From Methylomonas koyamae (GTDB lineage Bacteria; Pseudomonadota; Gammaproteobacteria; Methylococcales; Methylomonadaceae): 50,497 nt of DNA. The notes under the pieces were generated by a model. It had not been told where the DNA came from. It searched no databases and saw only the letters and a list, made by a program, of their open reading frames with translations. The stretch spans positions 1 to 50,497 of the forward strand of contig NZ_PPPU01000058.1 of assembly GCF_006483455.1 (NCBI RefSeq), in the 5' to 3' direction. This document shows positions 42,439 to 50,497 of the stretch, one piece after another (positions within the stretch are counted from its first letter, which is position 1; each line of letters opens with the position of its first letter). Position numbers and translations under genes: made by a program.

Positions 42439-43989
42439 ATGAACCTACTGACCGACGACTGGATACCCGTTGAAATTGCCGGCATGCAGCAACGCATCTC
42501 GCTGCAAACCCTGCTTTGCGACGATCCGGATTGCACCATCAAAACCTTCCGTGACGATATGGACTTGGCCACCCTGCAATTGCTGGTTTGTCTGGTACAA
42601 GTCGTTTTCATGCCGGACGATAAAAAAGTCCTCAAACAACGCTGGCAGAAGCCATTGACCGTTAGCGAATATCAAGACGGCATCGCAAGCTTTCTGGATT
42701 GGTTTGATCTGCTGCATCCCAAAACGCCGTTTATGCAAACGGCTAACGTTACGCCGGAGAAAGGCGATAAAAATTGGGCTTCTTTACAGAAACTGTTTAT
42801 GGGTTTGCCGGAAAAAACCAGTTCCAGCCCAACATCTAGCGCTTTTTTCGACACAACTGATGAAATAACCAATATCCCAATTGGTGATGCTGCTATTGCC
42901 TTATTTCAACAGGCCACTAATGGTTTTAGTTTGGGTGGCGTTGGTTATTCAGTGGGTTTGAAGGGGTCTATGCCGCTAACTACCTTGGTCGTTAGCGAAT
43001 CGCTGAGAAAATCGATTTGGTGCAACGTGCTTAGTCGAGAATTCCTAGAGCCGTTTGGGATTTTGGATGTCCTGATACCAGAACCTACCTGGATTACTCC
43101 GCCGCATAGCCGGTTTACCGAGGAACAAGCCCATCACATCGGCTTAGCCAGAGGCCTATTTTGGCAGCCCGCCAAGGTCAAATTAGCGCTCTGCAATGGC
43201 TTGGTAACCGGCTTTTATAAAGAAGCCGGAACCTGCACTGTAAAAGGCTACTGGCAACATCCACATACACCGATCGACATTCTGCGGCTTCAAGCCAACG
43301 ACCCCAAAGAAAAGCCCTATTTGTCGGGGCAAGGCAATCAGCCCTTATGGGGACAAATGCTCAGTTATTTTTACAGTGCTGAGAACATTAAAACCCTCGA
43401 CATCAATCGCGGCGGCTACAGCCGGGCCTTAGTCGTGCAGCAGTATCAGGCAGTCTGGCGTGGTGCCGGTATCAAATTAGCAGTAGGCGGTTATATCAAA
43501 GGTGGTTCCACCGAGAGTCTGGCCGGGCGCAAACATGAGCTTTACAGCTTGTCGACGGATTGGGACGCAAAAATTTCCGAAATCGATTGCTTGATCAAAA
43601 TCGGCCTGAATACCCAGCAAAAACTCGATTCCGCCATTCGTAATTTTGCCGACTTAGCCGAAACCACGTTTAAGGATCGCAGGGATGGCAAGCCCAGGCA
43701 GCAAACAGGCAAAGAAGGCCATTTTCGCAAAAACCTTCGTAACAAAGCCAAACAGCAATATTTCGACAACTCGGAAACCATCATGCACAGCATTTTGCGC
43801 AACCTCGTGTTTGATGATCTTGCGGGATATCAAAAGCGATTTTCACAACTGGCCGAACAGGTTTTCGAGCAAGTGATAAGTCCGTATGAGCACGAGGACA
43901 AAATGCTTCAACCTGTGTTGGTGGCACGCCGAAAGCTTGACTATGAGCTAAAAAATTTAAACAAACCCAGTGATGGAGCGACCCCATGA
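42439..43989 (+). CDS. cse1: Cascade large subunit Cse1 (CasA, Cas8e)
   Basis: A protein of 516 residues. It starts MNLLTDDWIPV, the near-invariant opening of Cse1, and includes the loop KTPFMQ, FFDTTDEI, IPIGDAAIALFQQATNGFSLGG and GYSRALVVQQYQ. The protein recognises the PAM, opens the target and recruits Cas3 as part of the type I-E Cascade complex. Its length is typical (about 500). It is preceded by the RelE-like toxin gene at ten bases and overlaps cse2 by four bases (ATGA), so translation is coupled. No break is visible. Confidence 0.95.
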   Translation: MNLLTDDWIPVEIAGMQQRISLQTLLCDDPDCTIKTFRDDMDLATLQLLVCLVQVVFMPDDKKVLKQRWQKPLTVSEYQDGIASFLDWFDLLHPKTPFMQTANVTPEKGDKNWASLQKLFMGLPEKTSSSPTSSAFFDTTDEITNIPIGDAAIALFQQATNGFSLGGVGYSVGLKGSMPLTTLVVSESLRKSIWCNVLSREFLEPFGILDVLIPEPTWITPPHSRFTEEQAHHIGLARGLFWQPAKVKLALCNGLVTGFYKEAGTCTVKGYWQHPHTPIDILRLQANDPKEKPYLSGQGNQPLWGQMLSYFYSAENIKTLDINRGGYSRALVVQQYQAVWRGAGIKLAVGGYIKGGSTESLAGRKHELYSLSTDWDAKISEIDCLIKIGLNTQQKLDSAIRNFADLAETTFKDRRDGKPRQQTGKEGHFRKNLRNKAKQQYFDNSETIMHSILRNLVFDDLAGYQKRFSQLAEQVFEQVISPYEHEDKMLQPVLVARRKLDYELKNLNKPSDGATP

Positions 43990-44528
43990 GCCTAGCGCCA
44001 ACCCCAGAGGACAAACAACGCTACTTGCAAGCCCTGTATGACGAGTATCAGGCTCTAAGCAACGGCGACAAAGCCAGCATTCGCCGCTGTGTGGAACCGG
44101 ATGACTTGTTGATTACGCCGGCCTTTTTGCGCTTGATCGGTGAAACGCTGGGGCAATTTAACGGCACGGAACGCGCCAACGCCGCTGCATTTTTTGACTA
44201 TTTACCCAAAATAGCGCGAATTGTGTATTTGTTGCCGTTTGCCAAACTCAACGGTCAATCATTGGGAGAAGTATTCAACGAACGGAAAATCAGCGAACGC
44301 CGTTTATTTTTAGTCATGCGTTCCGAATATCCGCAAGACTTGGTACAGCTCCGGCGCTTGTGCCAACAATGCAAGGACGCCGATATTGATGGTCTTAACT
44401 TAGCCAATCTATTGCTGTATTGGGGCAAGGATAAAGCCGCCAGTGAAGGCAGCAAACGCCAGTTGATGCGGGATTTTTATTTATCCAACAAACAACCTGC
44501 CGAGGAGGCTGTCGATGCCGATTATTAG
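43986..44528 (+). CDS. cse2: Cascade small subunit Cse2 (CasB)
   Basis: A protein of 180 residues, all helical, with the Cse2-type segments AALYDEYQAL-like near the start, ASIRRCVEPDDLLITPAFLRLIG, FFDYLPKIARIVYLLPFAKLNG and SEYPQDLVQLRRLCQQCK. Two copies stack along Cascade and hold the R-loop. It overlaps cse1 by four bases and the following DUF4160 gene by fourteen. Length is normal. The identification rests on position and family pattern together. Confidence 0.93.
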   Translation: MSLAPTPEDKQRYLQALYDEYQALSNGDKASIRRCVEPDDLLITPAFLRLIGETLGQFNGTERANAAAFFDYLPKIARIVYLLPFAKLNGQSLGEVFNERKISERRLFLVMRSEYPQDLVQLRRLCQQCKDADIDGLNLANLLLYWGKDKAASEGSKRQLMRDFYLSNKQPAEEAVDADY

Positions 44529-44772
44529 CCGCTTTCTCGGCATTATTATCACCATGTACTGGTCGGACCATGCACCGCCGCACTTTCACGCCAAATATGG
44601 CGAGTACGAAATTATCGTCACTATCGAAGGCGGAGTTATCGAAGGCAAATTTCCCAAACGCGCCTTACAACATGTCTTGGAATGGCTGGAATTACACCAG
44701 CATGAGCTATTGGAAAACTGGCAACGCTGCCAAAACCGCCAACCCTTATTACCCGTGCAACCTTTGGAGTAA
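44515..44772 (+). CDS. DUF4160 protein inserted in the cas operon
   Basis: A protein of 85 residues matching DUF4160: MPIISRFLGIIITMYWSDHAPPHFHAKYGEYE is the family hallmark with the conserved His of PPHFHAKY, and LEWLELHQHELLENWQR ends the domain. The start lies inside the last codons of cse2, giving a 14-base overlap. DUF4160 normally pairs with DUF2442, which follows here after three bases, and the two are considered toxin-antitoxin-like. It is not a known Cascade component. Confidence 0.88.
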   Translation: MPIISRFLGIIITMYWSDHAPPHFHAKYGEYEIIVTIEGGVIEGKFPKRALQHVLEWLELHQHELLENWQRCQNRQPLLPVQPLE

Positions 44773-44775
44773 GCC

Positions 44776-45018
44776 ATGATTTTGCATGTTACCGATGTTC
44801 AATACCTACAAAACTACCAACTTAAACTGACCTTTAACGATGGTGTTGCCGGTGTCGTCGATTTAAGTAACGAGCTTTGGGGGGAAATGTTCGAGCCCTT
44901 GAAAGACACCCAATTATTCAGCCAAGTGAAGTTGGATAAAGAGCTGGATACCATCGTTTGGGCTAACGGCGCCGATTTAGCCCCGGAATTTTTACGCAAC
45001 TTGATTCAACCTGCATAG
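44776..45018 (+). CDS. DUF2442 protein, partner of DUF4160
   Basis: A protein of 80 residues of DUF2442: LHVTDVQYLQNYQLKLTFNDGVAGVVDLS and the end WANGADLAPEFL are the family signatures. The start is three bases after the DUF4160 stop. It is a small beta-rich protein seen with DUF4160 throughout bacteria, possibly as antitoxin. It stands eleven bases before cas7 and must be co-transcribed with the Cascade genes. Confidence 0.88.
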   Translation: MILHVTDVQYLQNYQLKLTFNDGVAGVVDLSNELWGEMFEPLKDTQLFSQVKLDKELDTIVWANGADLAPEFLRNLIQPA

Positions 45019-45029
45019 GAACCGCAACC

Positions 45030-46292
45030 ATGTCTAAAAACTTTGTCAATTTTCATATTTTGATGTCCCACAGCCCTTCCTGCTTGAACCGCGATGACAT
45101 GGGGATGCAAAAAACGGCGGTATTTGGCGGTACGCGGCGAGTAAGGATTTCTAGCCAAAGCCTGAAGCAAGCGATGCGATCATCTAGCTATTACAAAGCA
45201 AACTTTCCAGAAAAATCGATCAGAACTAGAGATTTAGGATTACTGTCGGAAAAAATGTATGAGGAATTAAACAACCAAGGCCATGGCATTGAAAAAAAGT
45301 GGGTAGAAAAAGCTATTCAAGTATTTAGCAGCAAATCGGTGAGCAGTGAGGAGGAAAACGAAGATGAAATTGTTGCTGATGACACTCAGGAAGAAATGCC
45401 TAAATCTGACACCAAAAAAGTGGCTGTTGCGCCTTGGTCAGTTTCAGAATTTAAATTTATCTGTGACAAGATCATTCAAATCTATCAAACCGATTTAACC
45501 GAAAAGGAAAGTGAAGCCTTACAGAAAGCTTTGGATAAGGAAAACGCTCGTAAACCAAGTAAGAAAAAACCAAGAAAATCGGCTGATGAAGTTAAAGACG
45601 AGTTTATGCTGAAAAAAATCAAGAATGAACTTGAAGCAAGCAAAACTGCGTTAATGACAGCCTGTAGCAGAGCTACGGACATTGCTTTGTCAGGTCGCAT
45701 GGCTACGTCTGGGCTAATGACTTCCATTGATGCCGCTCTTGCTGTCGCCCACGTCATCACTACCCACACCGTAGACGGCGATTTGGATTGGTTTACCGCC
45801 GTGGACGATTTAACCCAGGAAGCCGGAGAAACCGGTTCTGCGCATTTAGACACGCAGGAATTCAGCGCCGGGGTGTTTTACCGCTATGCCTCATTAAACT
45901 TGGTGCAACTTCAAGAAAACCTAGGCGAAACCAGCCGGGAAAAAGCCTTGGAAATTGCCGCCCATACCTTGCACATGCTGGCAACCGTGATTCCCGAAGC
46001 CAAACGCAACAGTACCGCCGCGGACAATCCGGCGGATTTTGTCTGTGTCGCATTAAGCGATCAACCCATCTCGTTAGCCAACGCCTTTGAAGAGCCGGTT
46101 AAAGGCAAATCGGGTTTTCTTAAACCCTCGATTGAGCAATTCATCAACTACAAGGAGCGCGTTTATCAAGGCTATGAGCTAGACGACAAAGTGGCTTTTT
46201 TCAGCTTGCACGATACCGGCGCATTGAATGGAAAGGCTTGCCCGTCGTTAAGCAAGCTTGAGAACTGGTTAAAACAAGACGGCGAGGCTTGA
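45030..46292 (+). CDS. cas7: Cascade backbone Cas7e (CasC, Cse4)
   Basis: A protein of 420 residues. It opens FVNFHILMSHSPSCLNRDDMGMQKTAVFGGTRRVRISSQSLKQA, unmistakable Cas7e. The core continues ALSGRMATSG, AHVITTHTVDGDLDWFTAVDDL, SAHLDTQEFSAGVFYRYASL and NSTAADNPADFVCVAL. Six copies coat the crRNA. Length is above the usual 345-380 residues because a low-complexity acidic and lysine-rich segment (about 105-185, with EEENEDEIVADDTQEEM and KPSKKKPRKS) is inserted in the thumb region. It follows the DUF2442 gene by eleven bases and precedes cas5. Confidence 0.94.
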   Translation: MSKNFVNFHILMSHSPSCLNRDDMGMQKTAVFGGTRRVRISSQSLKQAMRSSSYYKANFPEKSIRTRDLGLLSEKMYEELNNQGHGIEKKWVEKAIQVFSSKSVSSEEENEDEIVADDTQEEMPKSDTKKVAVAPWSVSEFKFICDKIIQIYQTDLTEKESEALQKALDKENARKPSKKKPRKSADEVKDEFMLKKIKNELEASKTALMTACSRATDIALSGRMATSGLMTSIDAALAVAHVITTHTVDGDLDWFTAVDDLTQEAGETGSAHLDTQEFSAGVFYRYASLNLVQLQENLGETSREKALEIAAHTLHMLATVIPEAKRNSTAADNPADFVCVALSDQPISLANAFEEPVKGKSGFLKPSIEQFINYKERVYQGYELDDKVAFFSLHDTGALNGKACPSLSKLENWLKQDGEA

Positions 46293-46294
46293 TC

Positions 46295-46969
46295 ATGCCG
46301 GAATTTTTAATTCTCAAATGCCAAGGAGCCATGCAGGCTTGGGGCGGGCATACCTATGAAGATTATCGGCCCAGCCTGATTTTTCCAACCCGTAGCGCGG
46401 TGGTTGGTTTGTTGGGGGCATGTTTAGGCATCAATCGTCAACAGCCGGAGCAGCTTAAAAAGCTGAACGACAGTTTTGATTTAACCGTGTTGGCTAATCC
46501 GCGACACGTTGAACAACGCCAGTTCAATGACGACCGTAAACCCAAGACAGTCGCTTTGCACAAAATCACCGACTACCACACGGTACTAAACGCCCGTCGT
46601 GCCGACGGCGGCAAGCGTGACGATGCGATTGTTTCTCGGCGTGAATATTTATGCGACGCGGAATTTACCTTAGCCTTGGCATTTAAAGATTCGGCGGAAT
46701 ACGATTTGGCAAAAGTCTTGGTAGCAATAAAAGCGCCCAAGTACACCCCCTATTTGGGACGCCGATCTTGTCCTTTACAGCGACCTTTATTCGAGGCGAT
46801 TGTCGGTGCCGACAATGCCCAGCAAGCATTACAGCAAATCGAAAGCAGTGGCACGCTCTACAGCGAAACCCCGCTAAATAATGCCCATGCCTTGCAAGTG
46901 CGCGACCTGCCGTTATTCGCTGAAACGCGGCGCTTCGTCACCCGCCCTGTTTATGTGTTGGGAGGCTAA
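46295..46969 (+). CDS. cas5: Cascade subunit Cas5e (CasD)
   Basis: A protein of 224 residues. It starts MPEFLILKCQGAMQAWGGHTYEDYRPS, with GAMQAWG typical of Cas5e, then FPTRSAVVGLLGACLGI and the end with KAPKYTPYLGRRSCPLQRPLF. It binds the 5' handle of the crRNA at the base of Cascade. A TTG at 46289 is possible, but the ATG at 46295, two bases after the cas7 stop, matches relatives. Its stop lies just before the cas6e start. Length is normal. Confidence 0.94.
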   Translation: MPEFLILKCQGAMQAWGGHTYEDYRPSLIFPTRSAVVGLLGACLGINRQQPEQLKKLNDSFDLTVLANPRHVEQRQFNDDRKPKTVALHKITDYHTVLNARRADGGKRDDAIVSRREYLCDAEFTLALAFKDSAEYDLAKVLVAIKAPKYTPYLGRRSCPLQRPLFEAIVGADNAQQALQQIESSGTLYSETPLNNAHALQVRDLPLFAETRRFVTRPVYVLGG

Positions 46970-46970
46970 G

Positions 46971-47699
46971 ATGTATTTCAGTCGTCTGCGTGTGGCCCCC
47001 AACCAGCTACCGCAATTTACCAAGCTGTCCCAATATAACCATTACCTGTTACATCAAGTATTGTGGCAGCTGTTTCGTGACAAGCCCGAGCAAGGGCGGG
47101 ACTTTTTGTTTCGGCAAGATTCTGACAGCCATGGTTTGCCGATTTTTTATTTGTTGTCCAAATATCAGCCGCAACATGATGGAAACATGTGGCTGATCGA
47201 AACCAAACCTTTCCAGCCCAAACTAAAAGCGGGCGATCTGCTGTCCTTTAGTCTGCGCGCCAACCCGGTAGAGCAGGTCAAACAGGACCGTAGCGAATCC
47301 GAACAGTTGGAACATGCCGAGCAACGCAAAGCTAAAGGATTGCCGGAAAAGCAAACCAAAAAGCGGATTCATCACGATGTGGTTATGCAGCTAAAAAAAT
47401 CGCTGAGCTATGAAGAGCGGCAATGTTACTCGCAAGCGGAACTGGAACAGCAAGCGGGACAAAAATGGCTGAACGAACGTGGCGAAGCGAATGGTTTTCG
47501 AATCCTTTCCGTCACGGCTCAAGGCTATCAGCAACATCATTTCAAAAAGCGGCAAATCAAAATCAGCACTTTGGATTTCACGGGCGAATTGCAAATCACC
47601 GACGCCGACAAATTCCGTCACACCCTATTCACCGGCCTGGGCCGGGCTAAGGCATTCGGTTGCGGTTTGCTGATGGTGCGCCGGAGTTATGTGCAATAG
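46971..47699 (+). CDS. cas6e: CRISPR RNA endonuclease Cas6e (CasE)
   Basis: A protein of 242 residues from ATG 46971, which follows a GGAGG site; the longer frame from 46881 overlaps cas5 and is not used. It starts MYFSRLRVAPNQLPQF, and YNHYLLHQVLWQLF carries the catalytic His of the family. The end GLGRAKAFGCGLLMVRR is the glycine-rich loop. Cas6e cuts the repeats of the precursor RNA and stays bound to the 3' hairpin. Internal KGLPEKQTKKRIHHD and lengths fit. It is the last Cascade gene before the repeat array at 47.8 kb. Confidence 0.94.
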   Translation: MYFSRLRVAPNQLPQFTKLSQYNHYLLHQVLWQLFRDKPEQGRDFLFRQDSDSHGLPIFYLLSKYQPQHDGNMWLIETKPFQPKLKAGDLLSFSLRANPVEQVKQDRSESEQLEHAEQRKAKGLPEKQTKKRIHHDVVMQLKKSLSYEERQCYSQAELEQQAGQKWLNERGEANGFRILSVTAQGYQQHHFKKRQIKISTLDFTGELQITDADKFRHTLFTGLGRAKAFGCGLLMVRRSYVQ

Positions 47700-47780
47700 C
47701 GGCAAAGGGAATCCCTCGAGCATTGTGCAATCACGTTCACGAGGCTTGCCGGACTCTCTTGAATTGTTGCCTTGGCGGCA

Positions 47781-48116
47781 AGCCTTTGGGGATGTCGTTT
47801 GAGTCGGATAACTTGGCGTGCAAGGCTTTTTGCCTCGCGCGCAAGGCTTATATTCTGGCGAGCTAGCCTTTGGGGTTTGCGTTCAAACCTAAAAGCCTTG
47901 CGGCCAAGGCGGTTTGCATTGCACGCAAACCGCCGAAGCTTGCGAGTCTGCCTTTTTGGCTTGTGTTTAAACCTAAAGTCCATGTGCGCAAGCCTTTTTA
48001 GTTCGCGCGTAAGCCGGAGAACCTTGCGGGCCAGCCTTTTTGGCTTGGGTTTAACCCTAGAAGCCTTGCGAGTAAGTGGCAAAGGCTGGCGAATAAGCCT
48101 TGTTGGTCTGACTTAT
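47781..48116. repeat. Array of seven to eight degenerate 42-bp repeats
   Basis: The units start at 47781, 47823, 47865, 47907, 47949, 47991 and 48033, each exactly 42 bases, with a weaker eighth at 48075. Six of the seven open with AGCCTTT or AGGCTTT or TGCCTTT, and most hold CTAAAAGCCTTGCG-like ends. They diverge by substitutions but not by indels, so length is kept at 14 codons. Both strands are open: the minus frame (48082 to 47687) reads repeating 14-residue basic units such as KPQRLARQNISLAR; the plus frame (from 47772) reads units such as RASLFGLGLTLEAL. Neither is proven to be a gene. The repeats are too short-spaced and variable to be a CRISPR array. Confidence 0.8.
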
Positions 48117-48167
48117 TGGGTTGCCTATTAATTCAGTCTGAATTTATTCTATTGCGAGTAAGGCTAC

Positions 48168-48443
48168 ATGAAACCATCGGAAAACATAAAACCCATCAGC
48201 TACTTAAAAGCCAACGCGACCGAGGTGATCGAAAAGTTAAAAACCGACCACCAGCCGCTGGTCATCACTAAAAATGGGGAGGCGGCGATGGTGGTTCAGT
48301 CGGTTGCCGATTACGAGCAGACCCAGGAAACCCTGGCATTGCTGAAAATGCTGGCACAAAACCAGCAGGGTTTGGCGGAAGGTAAAACGGTTTCCAGCAA
48401 AGAGGCTTTTGCCCGTTTGCGGCAACGGCGCGGCCTGGCATGA
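48168..48443 (+). CDS. Phd/YefM-type antitoxin whose toxin is decayed
   Basis: A protein of 91 residues. ISYLKANATEVIEKLKTDHQPLVITKNGEAAMVVQSVADYE is the Phd/YefM fold, and the acidic and basic tail (EALARLRQRR-like ending KEAFARLRQRRGLA) is the toxin-binding region. Its stop overlaps an ATG (48440) in an ATGA junction, exactly as in an intact pair, but that reading ends after six codons because of a frameshift. It is in cas orientation between the 42-bp repeats and an intact antitoxin/toxin pair. Confidence 0.86.
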   Translation: MKPSENIKPISYLKANATEVIEKLKTDHQPLVITKNGEAAMVVQSVADYEQTQETLALLKMLAQNQQGLAEGKTVSSKEAFARLRQRRGLA

Positions 48444-48605
48444 AATACCGGTACTGCTGACCGAAAACCTGCCGAATCCGGTTTATTGATGATCAATAAG
48501 AACAAAATGGTTGTTCACGCGCTATTGGATGGCCGCAGAGATATACAAGACTTGGGACAATCTAAGTCCATTGGCGATGGATTTTTGGCAATATACAGAA
48601 TCTAA
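48440..48605 (+). pseudogene. Remnant of a ParE/RelE-type toxin gene
   Basis: The ATG at 48440 begins MKYR, then a one-base shift leads to VLLTENLPNPVY and a stop at 48489. The expected N-terminus of this toxin group is MKYRVLLTEN. From the ATG at 48489 a second frame reads VVHALLDGRRDIQDL before a stop at 48605; the LDGRRD pattern is typical of the C-terminus of ParE-type toxins. The middle of the gene (about 50 codons) is missing. So the toxin has lost its core and cannot act, leaving the antitoxin as an orphan. Confidence 0.78.
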
Positions 48606-48606
48606 C

Positions 48607-48626
48607 AGCACCTGTTAACAGGTGCT
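48607..48626. promoter_or_regulatory. Perfect 20-bp palindrome, likely operator of the downstream toxin-antitoxin pair
   Basis: AGCACCTGTTAACAGGTGCT is perfectly palindromic. It lies 37 bases upstream of the antitoxin start at 48663, where Phd/YefM proteins bind for autoregulation. A promoter within the palindrome would also drive cas1 and cas2 downstream. Confidence 0.72.
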
Positions 48627-48662
48627 AAAATCAGTTCATAAAAATCACTCCGAGTAAACACC

Positions 48663-48932
48663 ATGAACATCAAATTTTCCGAAGATGTCATTCCCCTTAG
48701 CGATCTGAAAGTCAATCCGGGCAAAGTCGTTAATCAGGTAAAAGAAACGCACCGGCCCGTGTTGTTGACTAGCAGAGGCCGGGGCGTAGCAGTGGTTCAG
48801 GATCTGGATGACTATGAAAAGAATCAGGAAGAACTCGCCTTCATGAAAGCGGTTGCTCAAGGCTTGATGGATGTCAAAAACGGTCGCGTCATGGAGCTGG
48901 CGGAGGTCAAAGCCAAGCTGGGTATCGGCTAA
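48663..48932 (+). CDS. Phd/YefM-type antitoxin upstream of cas1
   Basis: A protein of 89 residues. MNIKFSEDVIPLSDLKVNPGKVVNQVKETHRPVLLTSRGRGVAVVQDLDDYEK is a full Phd/YefM domain. The tail (ELAFMKAVAQGLMDVKNGRVMELAEVKAKL) is the helical part that wraps a ParE-type toxin. The stop TAA is followed at once by the toxin ATG. A perfect palindrome lies upstream. It is intact, of normal length and in cas orientation. Confidence 0.9.
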   Translation: MNIKFSEDVIPLSDLKVNPGKVVNQVKETHRPVLLTSRGRGVAVVQDLDDYEKNQEELAFMKAVAQGLMDVKNGRVMELAEVKAKLGIG

Positions 48933-49229
48933 ATGAAGCTACTGATTGCTGATTCGGCTTTCAATGACCTCGCGGATATTAAAACCTATTATTTGGAGCA
49001 AGGCGTCGGACACATCGGCGATAAGTTTGTCACCGAGATCATTTCCCATCTCGAAATCCTGACGGAGTATCCTGAGATTGGCCGCACAGTTCCTGAATTT
49101 TCCGAATCTCATATTCGCGAGTTGATTCATCCACCTTTTCGTGTTGTCTATTGGTTGGACAATCAGATTATCCATGTCATCAGGGTCTGGCGTAGCGAGC
49201 GCTTGTTGCAACTGCCTGACTTAAACTAA
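48933..49229 (+). CDS. ParE/RelE-type toxin upstream of cas1
   Basis: A protein of 98 residues. It starts MKLLIADSAFNDLADIKTYYLEQGV, the typical ParE helix with FNDLADI, then LEILTEYPEIGRTVPEF, IRELIHPPFRVVYWLDNQIIHVIRVWRSERLL, in which the RVVYWL and VIRVWRSE strands are strongly conserved. Relatives poison gyrase or cut mRNA; which applies here is not decided by sequence. It is adjacent to its antitoxin with no gap and ends ten bases before the cas1 start, so it is transcribed with the adaptation genes. Confidence 0.9.
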   Translation: MKLLIADSAFNDLADIKTYYLEQGVGHIGDKFVTEIISHLEILTEYPEIGRTVPEFSESHIRELIHPPFRVVYWLDNQIIHVIRVWRSERLLQLPDLN

Positions 49230-49239
49230 AAATTGCGGC

Positions 49240-50431
<1,192 letters not shown>

Positions 50432-50437
50432 CCCTCA

Positions 50438-50497
50438 GGGCAATGTCGTTAAGTTAAGGAAGAGACCGGCTGTTTCAAATCCTGTAGGAGCAGGCCA
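50438..50497. repeat. Partial palindromic repeat or element end at the window edge
   Basis: AATGTCGTTAAGTTAAG follows six bases after the cas2 stop, the same end as in the element at 36446. The last 18 bases (CCTGTAGGAGCAGGCCA) resemble a second widespread REP-type sequence. The element continues beyond the window, so its length and whether it carries a transposase cannot be told. Confidence 0.65.

Noticed and set aside
47781-48116. CRISPR array next to cas6e
   Set aside because: The units are contiguous 42-bp degenerate repeats with no unique spacers and too much divergence for CRISPR repeats.

Overview
This window looks like the chromosome of a free-living gammaproteobacterium, most plausibly a methanotroph of the Methylococcales (Methylomonas-like). 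That placement is inference. It rests on the moderately GC-rich coding style, the PEP-CTERM-type tail VPVPAAVWLFGSG on a secreted phytase-like protein, the giant LEPR-XLL/DUF4347 cadherin-like protein, a c-heme chemoreceptor and a type I-E CRISPR-Cas locus. No rRNA, tRNA or CRISPR array was recognised.

Layout. (1) 1-2014: accessory edge with a partial REP-associated tyrosine transposase, an unrecognised Cys-rich membrane-anchored protein, and a DUF433/DUF5615 toxin-antitoxin-like pair. (2) 2290-6461: a chain of hairpins, a TonB-dependent receptor and a PepSY membrane protein (probable metal or siderophore uptake), and a strong inverted repeat. (3) 6792-12039: POT peptide transporter, DUF3999 and DUF2339 envelope proteins in one minus-strand cluster. 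(4) 12270-13877: a methyl-accepting chemotaxis protein whose periplasmic domain carries a c-type heme motif.

(5) 14074-36290 is the most unusual region. Six minus-strand genes (HDOD, HDOD, GAF+HlyD, PqqD-like+M50+HlyD, short SecA-like ATPase, HlyD adaptor) are tightly packed and divergent from a 3431-residue LEPR-XLL/DUF4347/LamG/cadherin-like surface protein, which is followed after 48 bp by a PAS-GGDEF-GGDEF-EAL protein. I propose that the six genes encode a dedicated export, processing and control apparatus for the giant protein: a SecA-like motor, a leader-binding intramembrane protease fused to an adaptor, further adaptors, and signalling domains. No type I secretion ABC transporter, TolC or LapG/LapD pair is present here.

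(6) 36446-38167: a MITE-like palindromic repeat and a PEP-CTERM phytase-like esterase. (7) 38291-50431: a complete set of type I-E cas genes (cas3, cse1, cse2, cas7, cas5, cas6e, cas1, cas2) with a divergent WYL-domain regulator of BrxR/CapW type. The locus is interrupted by four small two-gene units: YefM/RelE between cas3 and cse1, DUF4160/DUF2442 between cse2 and cas7, and, between cas6e and cas1, an antitoxin with a decayed toxin followed by an intact antitoxin/ParE pair with a 20-bp palindromic operator. Between cas6e and these modules lies an array of seven to eight degenerate 42-bp repeats. The window ends in another copy of the palindromic repeat end seen at 36.4 kb.
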